Position numbers and translations under genes: made by a program
From: an uncultured beta proteobacterium
GTDB taxonomy: Bacteria; Pseudomonadota; Gammaproteobacteria; Burkholderiales; Burkholderiaceae
DNA: 5,878 nt
Assembly: GCA_903835865.1 (NCBI GenBank)
Contig: CAILON010000179.1
Location: 1 to 5,878 of the forward strand
Direction of reading: 5' to 3'
Notes under the pieces: generated by a model
What the model saw: only the letters and a program-made list of their open reading frames with translations
What the model was told of the DNA's origin: nothing
Database searches by the model: none
Shown here: positions 1 through 5,878 of the stretch, piece by piece
Layout of the letters: each line of letters starts with the position of its first letter
Numbering within the stretch: position 1 is the first letter of the stretch

Positions 1-3
1 ATC

Positions 4-16
4 TCATGTATGATGC
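4..16 (+). repeat. Direct repeat copy 1 (tc[a/g]tgtatgatgc)
   Basis: The 13 bases at 4-16 recur at 64-76 with one mismatch (A6 against G66); the core tgtatgatgc (7-16 and 67-76) is identical. The copies are exactly 60 bp apart, so both lie in the same reading frame and each encodes S-C-M-M. The second copy ends about five bases before the point where Der homology starts. Confidence 0.6.
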
Positions 17-1272
17 AGGTCCCTCTCTTTTTTTATCTCCACTCCTTGTCGAAATCAGCGCCATCGTGTATGATGCCGGATGGCTTTGAGCCAGTCGCTA
101 AGCTGGGTATTGTTGCCGAAATGGCTAAGCAAACCAAGCAGGCGGTAGCTGAGTCAGATATCGTCATCTTCTTAGTGGATGGTCGCTTGGGCTTGGCGCC
201 GCAAGATCGTGTGATTGCAGACTTTTTGCGCAAAACTGGCCGCCCCATTATTTTGGCTGTTAACAAGACTGAAGGTATGCAGGCTGGCGTGGTGACTGCA
301 GACTTCCATGAATTGGGACTTGGTGAACCTTTTCCGATTTCATCGGCGCATGGTGATGGCGTACGTGGACTGTTAGATGATGCGCTCGATTCTTTAGGTA
401 TTGCTGAGCCGGACGAGGAAGAGGTAGCGAACGATCCAAACCGCCCAATGAAGATTGCAGTAGTAGGGCGCCCGAACGTTGGTAAATCTACTTTAATTAA
501 TAAGTTGATTGGTGAAGAACGTGTCATTGCATTTGATATGCCGGGCACCACTCGTGACGCCATTGAAGTTCCATTTGAGCGCAATGGCAAACCCTATATA
601 TTGGTTGATACTGCTGGCTTACGTCGTCGCGGTAAAGTGTTTGAAGCCATTGAAAAATTTTCGGTAGTCAAAACATTGCAAGCGATTGCAGATTGCAACG
701 TCGTTATTCTGATGTTAGATGCACAGCAAGATATTTCTGAGCAAGACGCACACATTGCTGGATTTATTGTTGAAGCAGGACGTGCTTTAGTAGTTGCCGT
801 GAATAAGTGGGATGGTTTGGATTCTTATGTAAAAGAACGCGCCCGTTTGGAGATAGCGCAAAAGTTACGTTTCTTAGACTTTGCGAATGTGCATCCTATT
901 TCTGCAAAGAAGGGCACTGGCCTTAAAGAATTATTTAAAGATGTTGATGCAGCTTACGCTGCAGCGATGGCTAAATTACCTACCCCACGTTTAACTCGTA
1001 TCTTGCAAGAGGCGATTGAGCATCAACAACCTAAGCGGGTAGGTATGGGGCGGCCAAAATTGCGTTATGCACACCAAGGGGGCATGAATCCTCCTATCGT
1101 GGTGATTCACGGCACCTCTCTGAGCGGAGTAACGGATAGCTATAAACGCTACTTAGAAGGTCGCTTTAGGGATGTTTTCAAGCTGCGCGGTACGCCTTTA
1201 CGTATCCAGATGAATACTGCCAAGAACCCTTATGTTGACGAGGATAAGGGAAAAAAGGGCAAAAAGCGGTAA
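10..1272 (+). CDS. der: GTPase Der (EngA), 5'-truncated or chimeric at the left edge
   Basis: Der is an essential tandem-G-domain GTPase that works on 50S ribosomal subunit maturation. The second G domain is complete (numbered from the ATG at 10): GRPNVGKST 153-161, DTAGL 200-204, NKWD 265-268, SAK 298-300. A C-terminal KH-like domain follows (about 325-410, with the RGTPLRI stretch) and then a Lys-rich end. The first G domain is only partial: homology begins at GFEPVAK (residues 25-31), and G4 (NKTE 85-88) and G5 (SSA 111-113) are present. The P-loop, switch I and the DTGG part of G3, which should occupy the first 60 or so residues, are absent and replaced by about 24 unrelated residues. The frame has no stop back to position 1, so the ATG at 10 is only nominal and the gene may continue leftwards. 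No Shine-Dalgarno sequence precedes it. The 420-residue length is below the roughly 440-490 usual for Der. Identity as Der is certain; whether this is a real deletion or a misjoined sequence end is not decidable here. Confidence 0.9.
   Translation: MMQVPLFFYLHSLSKSAPSCMMPDGFEPVAKLGIVAEMAKQTKQAVAESDIVIFLVDGRLGLAPQDRVIADFLRKTGRPIILAVNKTEGMQAGVVTADFHELGLGEPFPISSAHGDGVRGLLDDALDSLGIAEPDEEEVANDPNRPMKIAVVGRPNVGKSTLINKLIGEERVIAFDMPGTTRDAIEVPFERNGKPYILVDTAGLRRRGKVFEAIEKFSVVKTLQAIADCNVVILMLDAQQDISEQDAHIAGFIVEAGRALVVAVNKWDGLDSYVKERARLEIAQKLRFLDFANVHPISAKKGTGLKELFKDVDAAYAAAMAKLPTPRLTRILQEAIEHQQPKRVGMGRPKLRYAHQGGMNPPIVVIHGTSLSGVTDSYKRYLEGRFRDVFKLRGTPLRIQMNTAKNPYVDEDKGKKGKKR
64..76 (+). repeat. Direct repeat copy 2 (tc[a/g]tgtatgatgc)
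   Basis: Second copy of the 13-base repeat at 4-16, with one mismatch. It lies immediately left of the Der homology boundary near 82, so it may mark how the two sequences were joined, for example by slippage or misassembly. A chance match is possible at this length. Confidence 0.6.
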
Positions 1273-1276
1273 TTTT

Positions 1277-1322
1277 GAGATAAGCTTTCAATCTCGGGCT
1301 TGATTTTTTATAAATTGAGCCC
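1277..1322 (+). terminator. Two adjacent hairpins after der (weak terminator candidate)
   Basis: The first hairpin pairs GAGAT (1277-1281) with ATCTC (1291-1295) around a 9-nt loop. The second pairs 1296-1306 with 1312-1322: GGGCT against AGCCC at the base, two G-T wobbles, then an A/T upper stem and a 5-nt loop. The only T-run (1304-1309) lies inside the second hairpin rather than after it, so this is not a standard intrinsic terminator. The first hairpin followed a few bases later by that T-run could give weak attenuation between der and hfq. Alternatively this is a processing or mRNA-stabilising structure at the der 3' end. Confidence 0.25.
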
Positions 1323-1343
1323 AACATAGAGCTTTATCAGAAT
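1315..1343 (+). promoter_or_regulatory. Possible sigma-70 promoter for hfq (weak)
   Basis: TTGAGC (1315-1320) and CAGAAT (1338-1343) are separated by 17 bp, each matching four of six consensus bases. The -35 box overlaps the second post-der hairpin. The 149-bp gap is the only sizeable intergenic space in the window, so it is the logical place for an hfq-operon promoter, but this match is poor. A second weak option is TTCATT (1352-1357) with TTAAAT (1373-1378) at 15-bp spacing. Confidence 0.2.
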
Positions 1344-1373
1344 TGGAAATCTTCATTAATACAGTCGGCGCCT

Positions 1374-1421
1374 TAAATAAAAAAGCAAGACTCCCAAAAT
1401 ACAAAATCAATAAGGAGCAGT
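1374..1421 (+). promoter_or_regulatory. A-rich hfq leader with Shine-Dalgarno, possible Hfq self-binding site
   Basis: The 48 nt before hfq are 27 A (about 56 percent) with repeated A-purine-N type triplets, including a run of six A at 1379-1384, and the A-richness continues into codons 2-7 of hfq. TAAGGAG (1411-1417) is a strong Shine-Dalgarno 4 nt before the ATG at 1422 and fixes that start. A-R-N repeats are the known ligand of the distal face of Hfq, and E. coli Hfq represses its own mRNA through its 5' leader. Autoregulation here is an inference from that resemblance. Confidence 0.45.
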
Positions 1422-1664
1422 ATGAATAACAAACAAATCCAATTGTTACAAGATCCCTTTTTAAACGCTTTGCGTAAAGAGCATGTCCCAGTTTCCATTT
1501 ACTTGGTGAACGGTATTAAATTGCAAGGCAATATCGAATCCTTTGATCAATATGTTGTGCTGTTGCGTAATACCGTTACGCAGATGGTTTACAAACATGC
1601 AATCTCCACAATCGTTCCTGCTCGTGCGATTGAATTTCGTATAGAAGAAGGCAGCCCTGTATAA
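1422..1664 (+). CDS. hfq: RNA chaperone Hfq
   Basis: Hfq is a ring-shaped Sm-like hexamer that anneals sRNAs to target mRNAs. This 80-residue protein is nearly all Sm core. The sequence shows Q10-D11-P12-F13 (proximal face, matching E. coli Q8 and D9), the Sm1 segment [13 protein letters not shown] (24-36), FDQY (41-44, with Y where E. coli has F42) and the Sm2 motif YKHAIST (57-63) with the U-binding K58 and H59. The rim patch reads R18-K19-E20-H21, where E. coli has R-R-E-R; a rim with H is common in Burkholderiales as I recall them. The tail after the core is only about ten residues (E. coli Hfq is 102 long) and includes two acidic residues, E75 and E76. The start is set by the AAGGAG at 1412-1417. 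The 3' end overlaps the apparent hflX start, implying coupling. Identity is certain. Confidence 0.98.
   Translation: MNNKQIQLLQDPFLNALRKEHVPVSIYLVNGIKLQGNIESFDQYVVLLRNTVTQMVYKHAISTIVPARAIEFRIEEGSPV
1647..1651 (+). promoter_or_regulatory. Shine-Dalgarno inside hfq for the hflX CTG start
   Basis: GAAGG at 1647-1651 (within a GAAGAAGG run from 1644) lies in the last codons of hfq, 5 nt before the CTG at 1657. No comparable motif sits at a suitable distance before the ATG at 1735. The site supports initiation at 1657 rather than at 1735. Confidence 0.5.
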
Positions 1665-2898
1665 CACTGGAGTAGATGCGCCACGCGCTGTCTTAGTTGG
1701 TGTTGATACGGGTCGGGAAGATTTCGCTGACAGCATGGCTGAGCTCAGTCTCCTGGCTGAAAGTGCTGGTTCCACACCTACCGCTAGCGTCATAGCCCGC
1801 AAGGGAAAAACGGATCCCGCTTTATTTATTGGCTCAGGAAAAGCCAACGAACTTAAGCGCTTGATGGAAGAGAATGATGCGGAACTTGCCATCTTTAATC
1901 ATCCACTTTCGCCAACACAGCAACGTAATTTAGAGCGCCATATTGGCCGTCATGTGATGGACCGTACGGGTTTGATTTTGGATATCTTTAGTCAAAGAGC
2001 ACAAAGTCATATTGGTAAAACTCAGGTGGAATTAGCGCAAGTACGCTATCGCATGTCACGCTTAGTAAGGGCATGGAGCCACTTAGAGCGTCAACGTGGT
2101 GGTATTGGTGTCCGTGGTGGTCCTGGTGAAACGCAAATGGAGTTAGATCGCCGCATGCTGGCTACTAAGGCTAAACGCCTTGAGAATGAGCTCGAGAAGC
2201 TACAGCGTCAGCAACGAACTCAGAGAAGGGCGCGGAATCGTAAGGAAGTGTTTTCAGTTTCCTTGGTGGGTTATACCAATGCGGGTAAATCTACCCTTTT
2301 TAATGCCCTCACCAAGGCGGGTACCTATGCCGCTGATCAGCTTTTTGCTACCTTAGATACCACCTCCAGAAAGGTCCATTTGGAGGGGGTGGGGTCGATT
2401 GTGGTCTCCGACACCGTTGGTTTTATCCGGGATTTGCCGCATCAACTCGTAGAGGCATTTAGGGCGACTTTGGATGAAACTATCCATGCCGACCTGATTT
2501 TGCATGTCATTGATGCTTGTAGCCCAGTTTCTAGGGAGCAAAAGGCAGAAGTTGAGGCCGTTTTGCAGGAAATTGGGGCAGATGACATCCCCCGTATTGA
2601 GGTAATGAATAAGATCGATTTGATGCCGCAAACCTTTACTCGGGGTGCTGTTTTAGAGCGTGACGGGGAGGGAGCCCCGAGCCAGATTTTCCTTTCAGCC
2701 CAGACGGGCTTGGGCCTAGATTTACTGAGATCTGCCCTAGCTGAATACTCTCAAATGACTGATAGAATAAGGGTCGAACACAACCGTGCCAAGAAGCAAA
2801 TGGCCCCGGATGAGTTTTTAGCCCCTTTACCTGAACGACCAGAATCTTCTGAATTTAACCCGATTCCCAACCGAAGCTATCTTCCTAATGATGCGTAA
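1657..2898 (+). CDS. hflX: Ribosome-associated GTPase HflX (CTG start inferred)
   Basis: HflX binds the 50S subunit and splits or rescues stalled ribosomes under stress. Numbered from 1657 (413 residues): N-terminal nucleotide-binding domain with AVLVGVD (11-17) and IGSGKA (58-63); a helical linker; the Gly-rich GGIGVRGG loop (148-155); then the G domain with GYTNAGKST (205-213), DTVGF (252-256), NKID (318-321) and SAQTG (347-351). The first ATG, at 1735, would drop 26 residues including the first beta strand, although those codons clearly read as HflX ([17 protein letters not shown]). Between the in-frame TAG at 1642 and 1735 there is no ATG, GTG or TTG; CTG at 1657 is the only near-cognate start. 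It has a Shine-Dalgarno 5 nt upstream and leaves ten residues before AVLV, as in E. coli HflX. The C-terminal domain of E. coli HflX is not recognisable; about 50 Pro/Asn/Ser-rich residues replace it. Family identity is certain, the start less so. Confidence 0.93.
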   Translation: MYNTGVDAPRAVLVGVDTGREDFADSMAELSLLAESAGSTPTASVIARKGKTDPALFIGSGKANELKRLMEENDAELAIFNHPLSPTQQRNLERHIGRHVMDRTGLILDIFSQRAQSHIGKTQVELAQVRYRMSRLVRAWSHLERQRGGIGVRGGPGETQMELDRRMLATKAKRLENELEKLQRQQRTQRRARNRKEVFSVSLVGYTNAGKSTLFNALTKAGTYAADQLFATLDTTSRKVHLEGVGSIVVSDTVGFIRDLPHQLVEAFRATLDETIHADLILHVIDACSPVSREQKAEVEAVLQEIGADDIPRIEVMNKIDLMPQTFTRGAVLERDGEGAPSQIFLSAQTGLGLDLLRSALAEYSQMTDRIRVEHNRAKKQMAPDEFLAPLPERPESSEFNPIPNRSYLPNDA

Positions 2899-4375
2899 AT
2901 TTTTAGACCTTTTTTCGGTGAATGATCCAGGTTGGGGCAATAGCCACAATGCCAATGGATCAAAAAATGCCAAAGATGGACAGGCTAGTGATCAAACTCC
3001 AAAAGCAGATCCTGAAAATGGTAATCAGCCGGCTGATGTACAACCGAATAATTCTCCAGTAACGCCACCGGCTGCTAAGCCAGATGGCCCGCCAGATTTG
3101 GATGAGTTATGGCGTGATTTTAATGACAGGATTGCTGGAATTTTTGGCGGCAAGAAAAAGCCTGGCGCTAGCAGCGCTCCTAAATCTAAACCTAGTAGCA
3201 CTGATATTCCTCCGCCTTCAGAGCGCGGTGGCCAGGGTGGTGGCAATAACAGCGGTACTCCCATTTTTGAATTTAAAAACCCTTTTGGTTCCAAAGCTAG
3301 CATCTTGCTCGCAGCAGGAGGCATTTTCTTTATTTGGATTTGTAGTGGATTTTTTATTATTCAAGAGGGTCAAGCTGGCGTCATCATGACCTTTGGTAAA
3401 TATGACTACACCGCAAAGCCTGGGATTAACTGGAGAATGCCGTGGCCAATTCAGTCGGATGAAACGGTCAATCTTTCTGCTGTGCGTTCTGTTGAAGTGG
3501 GGCGCCCTGTATTAATTAAGGCAACCAATCAAAAAGATTCTTCGATGTTGACTGAAGATGAAAATATCATCGATGTCCGCTTTGCTGTGCAATATCGCCT
3601 CAAAGATCCAACGGATTATTTATTTAACAATCGCGATCCTGATACTGCAGTTATTCAGGCTGCAGAAACTGCCGTGCGTGAAATTGTGGCGCGTAGCAAG
3701 ATGGATACCGTCCTCTATGAAGGCCGTGAAAAGATTGGCATTGATTTAGCAAGTTCAATCCAGAAAATTTTGGATAGTTATAAGACTGGTATTTATGTCA
3801 CTAGCGTCACTGTTCAAAATGTACAGCCCCCAGAACAAGTTCAAGCTGCATTTGATGACGCCGTAAAAGCAGGGCAAGATCAAGAGCGCTTAAAGAGTGA
3901 AGGACAGGCGTATGCCAATGACATCATTCCCCGCGCTAAAGGTACTGGTGCGCGTTTGATACAAGAAGCAGAAGGTTATAAGGCGCGAGTAGTTGCTACT
4001 GCCGAGGGAGATGCCACTCGATTCAAGCAGATTCTGGTTGAGTATGCGAAGGCACCGCAGGTTACCCGTGACCGCATGTACATCGATAGCATGCGCGAGA
4101 TGTATAGCAATGTGACTAAAGTCTTGGTCGATACTACTAAGAGCAATAGTATGTTGTATTTACCATTAGATAAGATTGTTGCTCAGGTTAGCGCTGAGAG
4201 CGCACAGGCATCCAGTACTCCAGCTACTCCATCTACACCGACGGGATCTGTGACAGTAGGCGGAGCAACGGGAGTGAATAATCCTGCTCCAGCTCCTGCA
4301 CCAAATTCGACTCCCGCAGTAAACAATGCAGATAAGCGTGATGGTTTACGCAGTCGCGATCGGGAGGCTAGATAA
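2888..4375 (+). CDS. hflK: FtsH-modulating SPFH membrane protein HflK
   Basis: HflK pairs with HflC in an inner-membrane cage around FtsH and restrains its proteolysis. Residue order: short conserved start with N-D-P-G-W-G (12-17); a hydrophilic Pro/Asn/Gly-rich cytoplasmic stretch (18-130) containing the HflK-type PPDLDELW motif (68-75); one membrane segment (about 138-158); the SPFH/band-7 domain (about 157-330) with TEDENIIDVRFAVQYRL (222-238) and VQPPEQVQAAFDDAV (312-326); an Ala/Glu-rich coiled coil (about 318-390); and the conserved LYLPLDKI (423-430). It ends in a Pro/Ala/Thr/Asn-rich tail (433-482) and a charged terminus. At 495 residues it exceeds E. coli HflK (419), mainly through the low-complexity ends. 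It overlaps hflX by 11 nt from the ATG at 2888, or 8 nt from the second ATG at 2891. No clear Shine-Dalgarno precedes either, so translation is probably coupled to hflX termination. Confidence 0.97.
   Translation: MMRKFLDLFSVNDPGWGNSHNANGSKNAKDGQASDQTPKADPENGNQPADVQPNNSPVTPPAAKPDGPPDLDELWRDFNDRIAGIFGGKKKPGASSAPKSKPSSTDIPPPSERGGQGGGNNSGTPIFEFKNPFGSKASILLAAGGIFFIWICSGFFIIQEGQAGVIMTFGKYDYTAKPGINWRMPWPIQSDETVNLSAVRSVEVGRPVLIKATNQKDSSMLTEDENIIDVRFAVQYRLKDPTDYLFNNRDPDTAVIQAAETAVREIVARSKMDTVLYEGREKIGIDLASSIQKILDSYKTGIYVTSVTVQNVQPPEQVQAAFDDAVKAGQDQERLKSEGQAYANDIIPRAKGTGARLIQEAEGYKARVVATAEGDATRFKQILVEYAKAPQVTRDRMYIDSMREMYSNVTKVLVDTTKSNSMLYLPLDKIVAQVSAESAQASSTPATPSTPTGSVTVGGATGVNNPAPAPAPNSTPAVNNADKRDGLRSRDREAR
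4207..4320 (+). repeat. Degenerate low-complexity repeats in the hflK 3' end
   Basis: The stretch repeats short units around actcca/actcc and gctcc, encoding PATPSTPT and later PAPAPAP runs in the periplasmic tail of HflK. Such tracts are prone to length change by slippage. They explain part of the extra length compared with enterobacterial HflK; a spacer role is likely but inferred. Confidence 0.5.
4362..4367 (+). promoter_or_regulatory. Shine-Dalgarno of hflC inside hflK
   Basis: GGGAGG in the last codons of hflK lies 7 nt before the hflC ATG at 4375, an optimal spacing. Together with the TAATG stop-start overlap it gives both independent and coupled initiation of hflC. Confidence 0.75.
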
Positions 4376-5244
4376 TGAATTTCAATCGCCTCATTGCAGC
4401 TGCAGTCGCCCTCATTGCGCTGATGTATGTCTTGTCTTCCAGTATTTTTGTGGTCGATCAACGTAAATTTGCGGTGGTATTTTCTTTTGGCCAGATTGTG
4501 CGCGTCATTGAGCAGCCAGGCCTACAAATTAAGTACCCAGCACCATTTGAAAGCGTCCGTTTCTTTGATCGCCGAATTTTGACTATCGATAATCCAGAGG
4601 CAGAGCGTTTTATTACTGCTGAGAAGAAAAATTTATTGGTGGATTCTTATGTGAAGTGGCGCATTGTTGATCCTCGTAAATTCTTTATTAGCTTTAAAGG
4701 TGACGAGCGCTTGGCGCAGGATCGATTGACGCAATTGGTACGATCTGCACTCAATGAAGAGTTCACTAAGCGCACTGTGCGTGAGTTGATCTCTGATCAG
4801 CGTGAGCAAGTCATGCAAGGGATTCGCAAAAAAGTTGCCGATGATGCTGCGGATATTGGCGTGGAAATCGTGGATGTACGTTTGAAACGTGTAGATCTTT
4901 TAGCCGAAATTAGCGACTCTGTATATCGCCGCATGGAAGCGGAGCGTAAGCGGGTTGCGAATGAATTGCGTTCTATGGGGGCAGCTGAGTCCGACAAGAT
5001 TCGCGCCAATGCAGAACGCCAACGCGATACGATTTTGGCTGAAGCTTACCGAGATGCTCAAAAGATTAAGGGTGCAGGGGATGCCAAGGCAACAGCACTC
5101 TATGCTGAAGCTTTTGGGCGTGATCAACAATTTGCTCAGTTCTATCAAAGCTTAGAAGCCTATCGTAGCTCTTTCAAGGATAAGAAAGATGTCATGGTGG
5201 TTGAACCCAATGGTGAGTTCTTCAAGTTCCTGCACAAAAAATAA
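4375..5244 (+). CDS. hflC: FtsH-modulating SPFH membrane protein HflC
   Basis: HflC is the partner of HflK in the FtsH-enclosing complex of the inner membrane. A single N-terminal signal-anchor helix (about 6-27) is followed by the band-7 opening [16 protein letters not shown] (25-40), [10 protein letters not shown] (46-55), the [10 protein letters not shown] segment (63-72) and VDSYVKWRI (89-97). Next comes the end of the SPFH domain ([14 protein letters not shown], 162-175) and a long Glu/Ala/Arg coiled coil (about 183-245). The C-terminal end keeps the [12 protein letters not shown] motif (256-267) and the [11 protein letters not shown] segment (275-285) typical of HflC. At 289 residues it is shorter than E. 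coli HflC (334); no conserved block is visibly missing, so the difference probably lies in loops. The start overlaps the hflK stop by one base (TAATG), matching the near-equal stoichiometry the complex needs. Identity is certain. Confidence 0.98.
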   Translation: MNFNRLIAAAVALIALMYVLSSSIFVVDQRKFAVVFSFGQIVRVIEQPGLQIKYPAPFESVRFFDRRILTIDNPEAERFITAEKKNLLVDSYVKWRIVDPRKFFISFKGDERLAQDRLTQLVRSALNEEFTKRTVRELISDQREQVMQGIRKKVADDAADIGVEIVDVRLKRVDLLAEISDSVYRRMEAERKRVANELRSMGAAESDKIRANAERQRDTILAEAYRDAQKIKGAGDAKATALYAEAFGRDQQFAQFYQSLEAYRSSFKDKKDVMVVEPNGEFFKFLHKK

Positions 5245-5264
5245 GAAAGTCAATTCTTTACATC

Positions 5265-5878
5265 ATGAATCGTTGGTTACTGCCTGAAGACATTGCAGAT
5301 GTTTTGCCAGCAGAGGCTCGCAAGGTCGAGACCTTGCGTCGTGCCATCTTGGATCTGTATCAGTCCTATGGCTATGAATTAGTTGCTCCACCGATTCTGG
5401 AGTTTTTAGATTCGCTGTTAACGGGAACCGGCTCCGATCTTAATTTGCAGACTTTTAAGTTGGTCGATCAGTTATCAGGCCGCACTTTAGGTTTGCGTGC
5501 TGATATTACTCCGCAGGTTGCTCGTATTGATGCCCACTTACTTAATCGTGCCGGCGTGACGCGTCTTTGTTATGCGGGCTCCGTAGCGCATGCACGAACG
5601 CCCGTAGGGAGTTGTGCACGTGAAGAGCTGCAGCTCGGTGCAGAAATCTATGGTTGCGCTACTTGGGAAGCGGATTTTGAAGCAATCTCATTATTACTAA
5701 AGACCCTTGGATTAGCTGGCCTTACTAAGGTCTACTTAGACCTTTCCCATGCTGGCATCTTGACCGGAATTTTAGATGGTCAACATCTGGATAAAGAGTC
5801 GATTGAGGCTCTCTATGACTTATTGCAAAGTAAGGACCGTCCACGCTTAAGTCAGTGGGCTACTTGCTTGCCTGCTAA
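5265..5878 (+). CDS. hisZ: ATP phosphoribosyltransferase regulatory subunit HisZ (3' partial)
   Basis: HisZ is a histidyl-tRNA-synthetase-like protein without aminoacylating activity that partners the short form of HisG, the first enzyme of histidine synthesis, and carries feedback regulation. Translation from the ATG at 5265 gives 204 codons before the right edge cuts the gene, roughly half of a typical HisZ. It starts [27 protein letters not shown] (36-47) corresponds to class II synthetase motif 1, [12 protein letters not shown] (77-88) to the motif 2 region, and YAGSVAHAR followed by [11 protein letters not shown] completes the core as in betaproteobacterial HisZ. HisS itself is less likely because these strings follow HisZ and the hflC-hisZ order is typical of Burkholderiales. 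The gene begins 20 nt after the hflC stop with only a weak purine stretch (AAGAAAG, about 5243-5249), so translation may depend on coupling. No promoter or terminator is visible in the gap. Confidence 0.95.
   Translation, partial: MNRWLLPEDIADVLPAEARKVETLRRAILDLYQSYGYELVAPPILEFLDSLLTGTGSDLNLQTFKLVDQLSGRTLGLRADITPQVARIDAHLLNRAGVTRLCYAGSVAHARTPVGSCAREELQLGAEIYGCATWEADFEAISLLLKTLGLAGLTKVYLDLSHAGILTGILDGQHLDKESIEALYDLLQSKDRPRLSQWATCLPA

Larger units (their letters stand above)
1..81. other. Non-Der sequence joined to der at the left edge
   Basis: Up to about position 81 none of the frames gives the expected Der N-terminus (P-loop GRPNVGKST, switch I, DTGG); from 82 (GGC TTT GAG, G-F-E) onwards the match to Der is immediate and continuous. 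The break is therefore sharp. The stretch includes a T-run (26-34) and two copies of a 13-base direct repeat with one mismatch. On the minus strand it contains an in-frame stop (33-35) after residues reading GADFDKEWR, which could be the tail of another gene if the segment comes from elsewhere. It could be an assembly chimera at a contig end or a genuine rearrangement breakpoint. Confidence 0.6.

Noticed and set aside
33..590. Minus-strand 185-codon ORF opposite der
   Set aside because: Apart from the 33-81 end it is a composition-driven shadow of der: the + strand codons carry the GTPase motifs and the minus translation shows no domain.
1676..1696. ATG at 1676 preceded by GGAG as the hflX start
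   Set aside because: It is in a different frame from HflX and meets TAG after six codons; the Shine-Dalgarno spacing is only 3 nt. Using it would need a frameshift for which there is no slippery sequence.
1461..1892. Minus-strand 143-codon ORF across the hfq-hflX junction
   Set aside because: It lies opposite two strongly conserved genes, has no recognisable motif or start signal, and reads as their antisense shadow.
2664..2679. GC-rich hairpin CGGGG/CCCCG inside hflX as a terminator
   Set aside because: It lies in well-conserved coding sequence, has no T-run directly after it, and the operon clearly continues downstream.
3084..3389. Plus-strand 101-codon ORF inside hflK in another frame
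   Set aside because: It overlaps the low-complexity and membrane part of hflK, has no start signal or motif, and is an out-of-frame shadow.
4183..4461. Minus-strand 92-codon ORF opposite the hflK tail and hflC start
   Set aside because: Its Gly/Ala/Val-rich composition simply mirrors the Pro/Ala/Thr-rich repeat codons of hflK; there is no independent support.
1..5878. A previously undescribed system (defence, CRISPR, mobile element)
   Set aside because: Every stretch from about 82 onward is explained by known housekeeping genes in conserved order; there are no spaced repeat arrays, transposases, terminal inverted repeats or toxin-antitoxin-like pairs.

Overview
The window carries a conserved housekeeping block in the order der (5'-defective here), hfq, hflX, hflK, hflC, hisZ (cut by the right edge), all on the + strand and tightly packed. 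As I know the lineage, der-hfq-hflX-hflKC-hisZ is the usual order in Burkholderiales (Betaproteobacteria); enterobacteria instead have miaA-hfq-hflX-hflKC. The Hfq core with the R-K-E-H rim sequence, a short Hfq tail, and moderate A/T-leaning codon use suggest a streamlined freshwater member such as Polynucleobacter. That genus call is inference from memory, not from a database search.

Layout. Positions 1-81 look foreign to the gene that follows: they hold an imperfect 13-bp direct repeat 60 bp apart and do not encode the expected Der start. From about 82 to 1272 the sequence is a clear Der (EngA) that lacks the first P-loop and switch I. A 149-bp gap (1273-1421) holds two adjacent hairpins and an A-rich hfq leader. 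hfq occupies 1422-1664. hflX follows with an apparent CTG start at 1657 that overlaps the end of hfq; the first ATG (1735) would remove a conserved beta strand. hflK overlaps hflX by 11 nt, hflC overlaps hflK by 1 nt (TAATG), and hisZ starts 20 nt after hflC and runs off the right edge.

Function. Der and HflX are ribosome-linked GTPases (50S maturation; rescue or splitting of stressed ribosomes). Hfq is the sRNA chaperone. HflK and HflC form the inner-membrane SPFH assembly that surrounds and restrains the FtsH protease. HisZ is the regulatory subunit of the short-form ATP phosphoribosyltransferase in histidine synthesis. The overlaps imply one cotranscribed, translationally coupled unit from hfq to hisZ. 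I see no mobile element, CRISPR array, tRNA or rRNA, and no convincing novel system. The points most worth checking are the abnormal left end of der and the non-canonical start of hflX.
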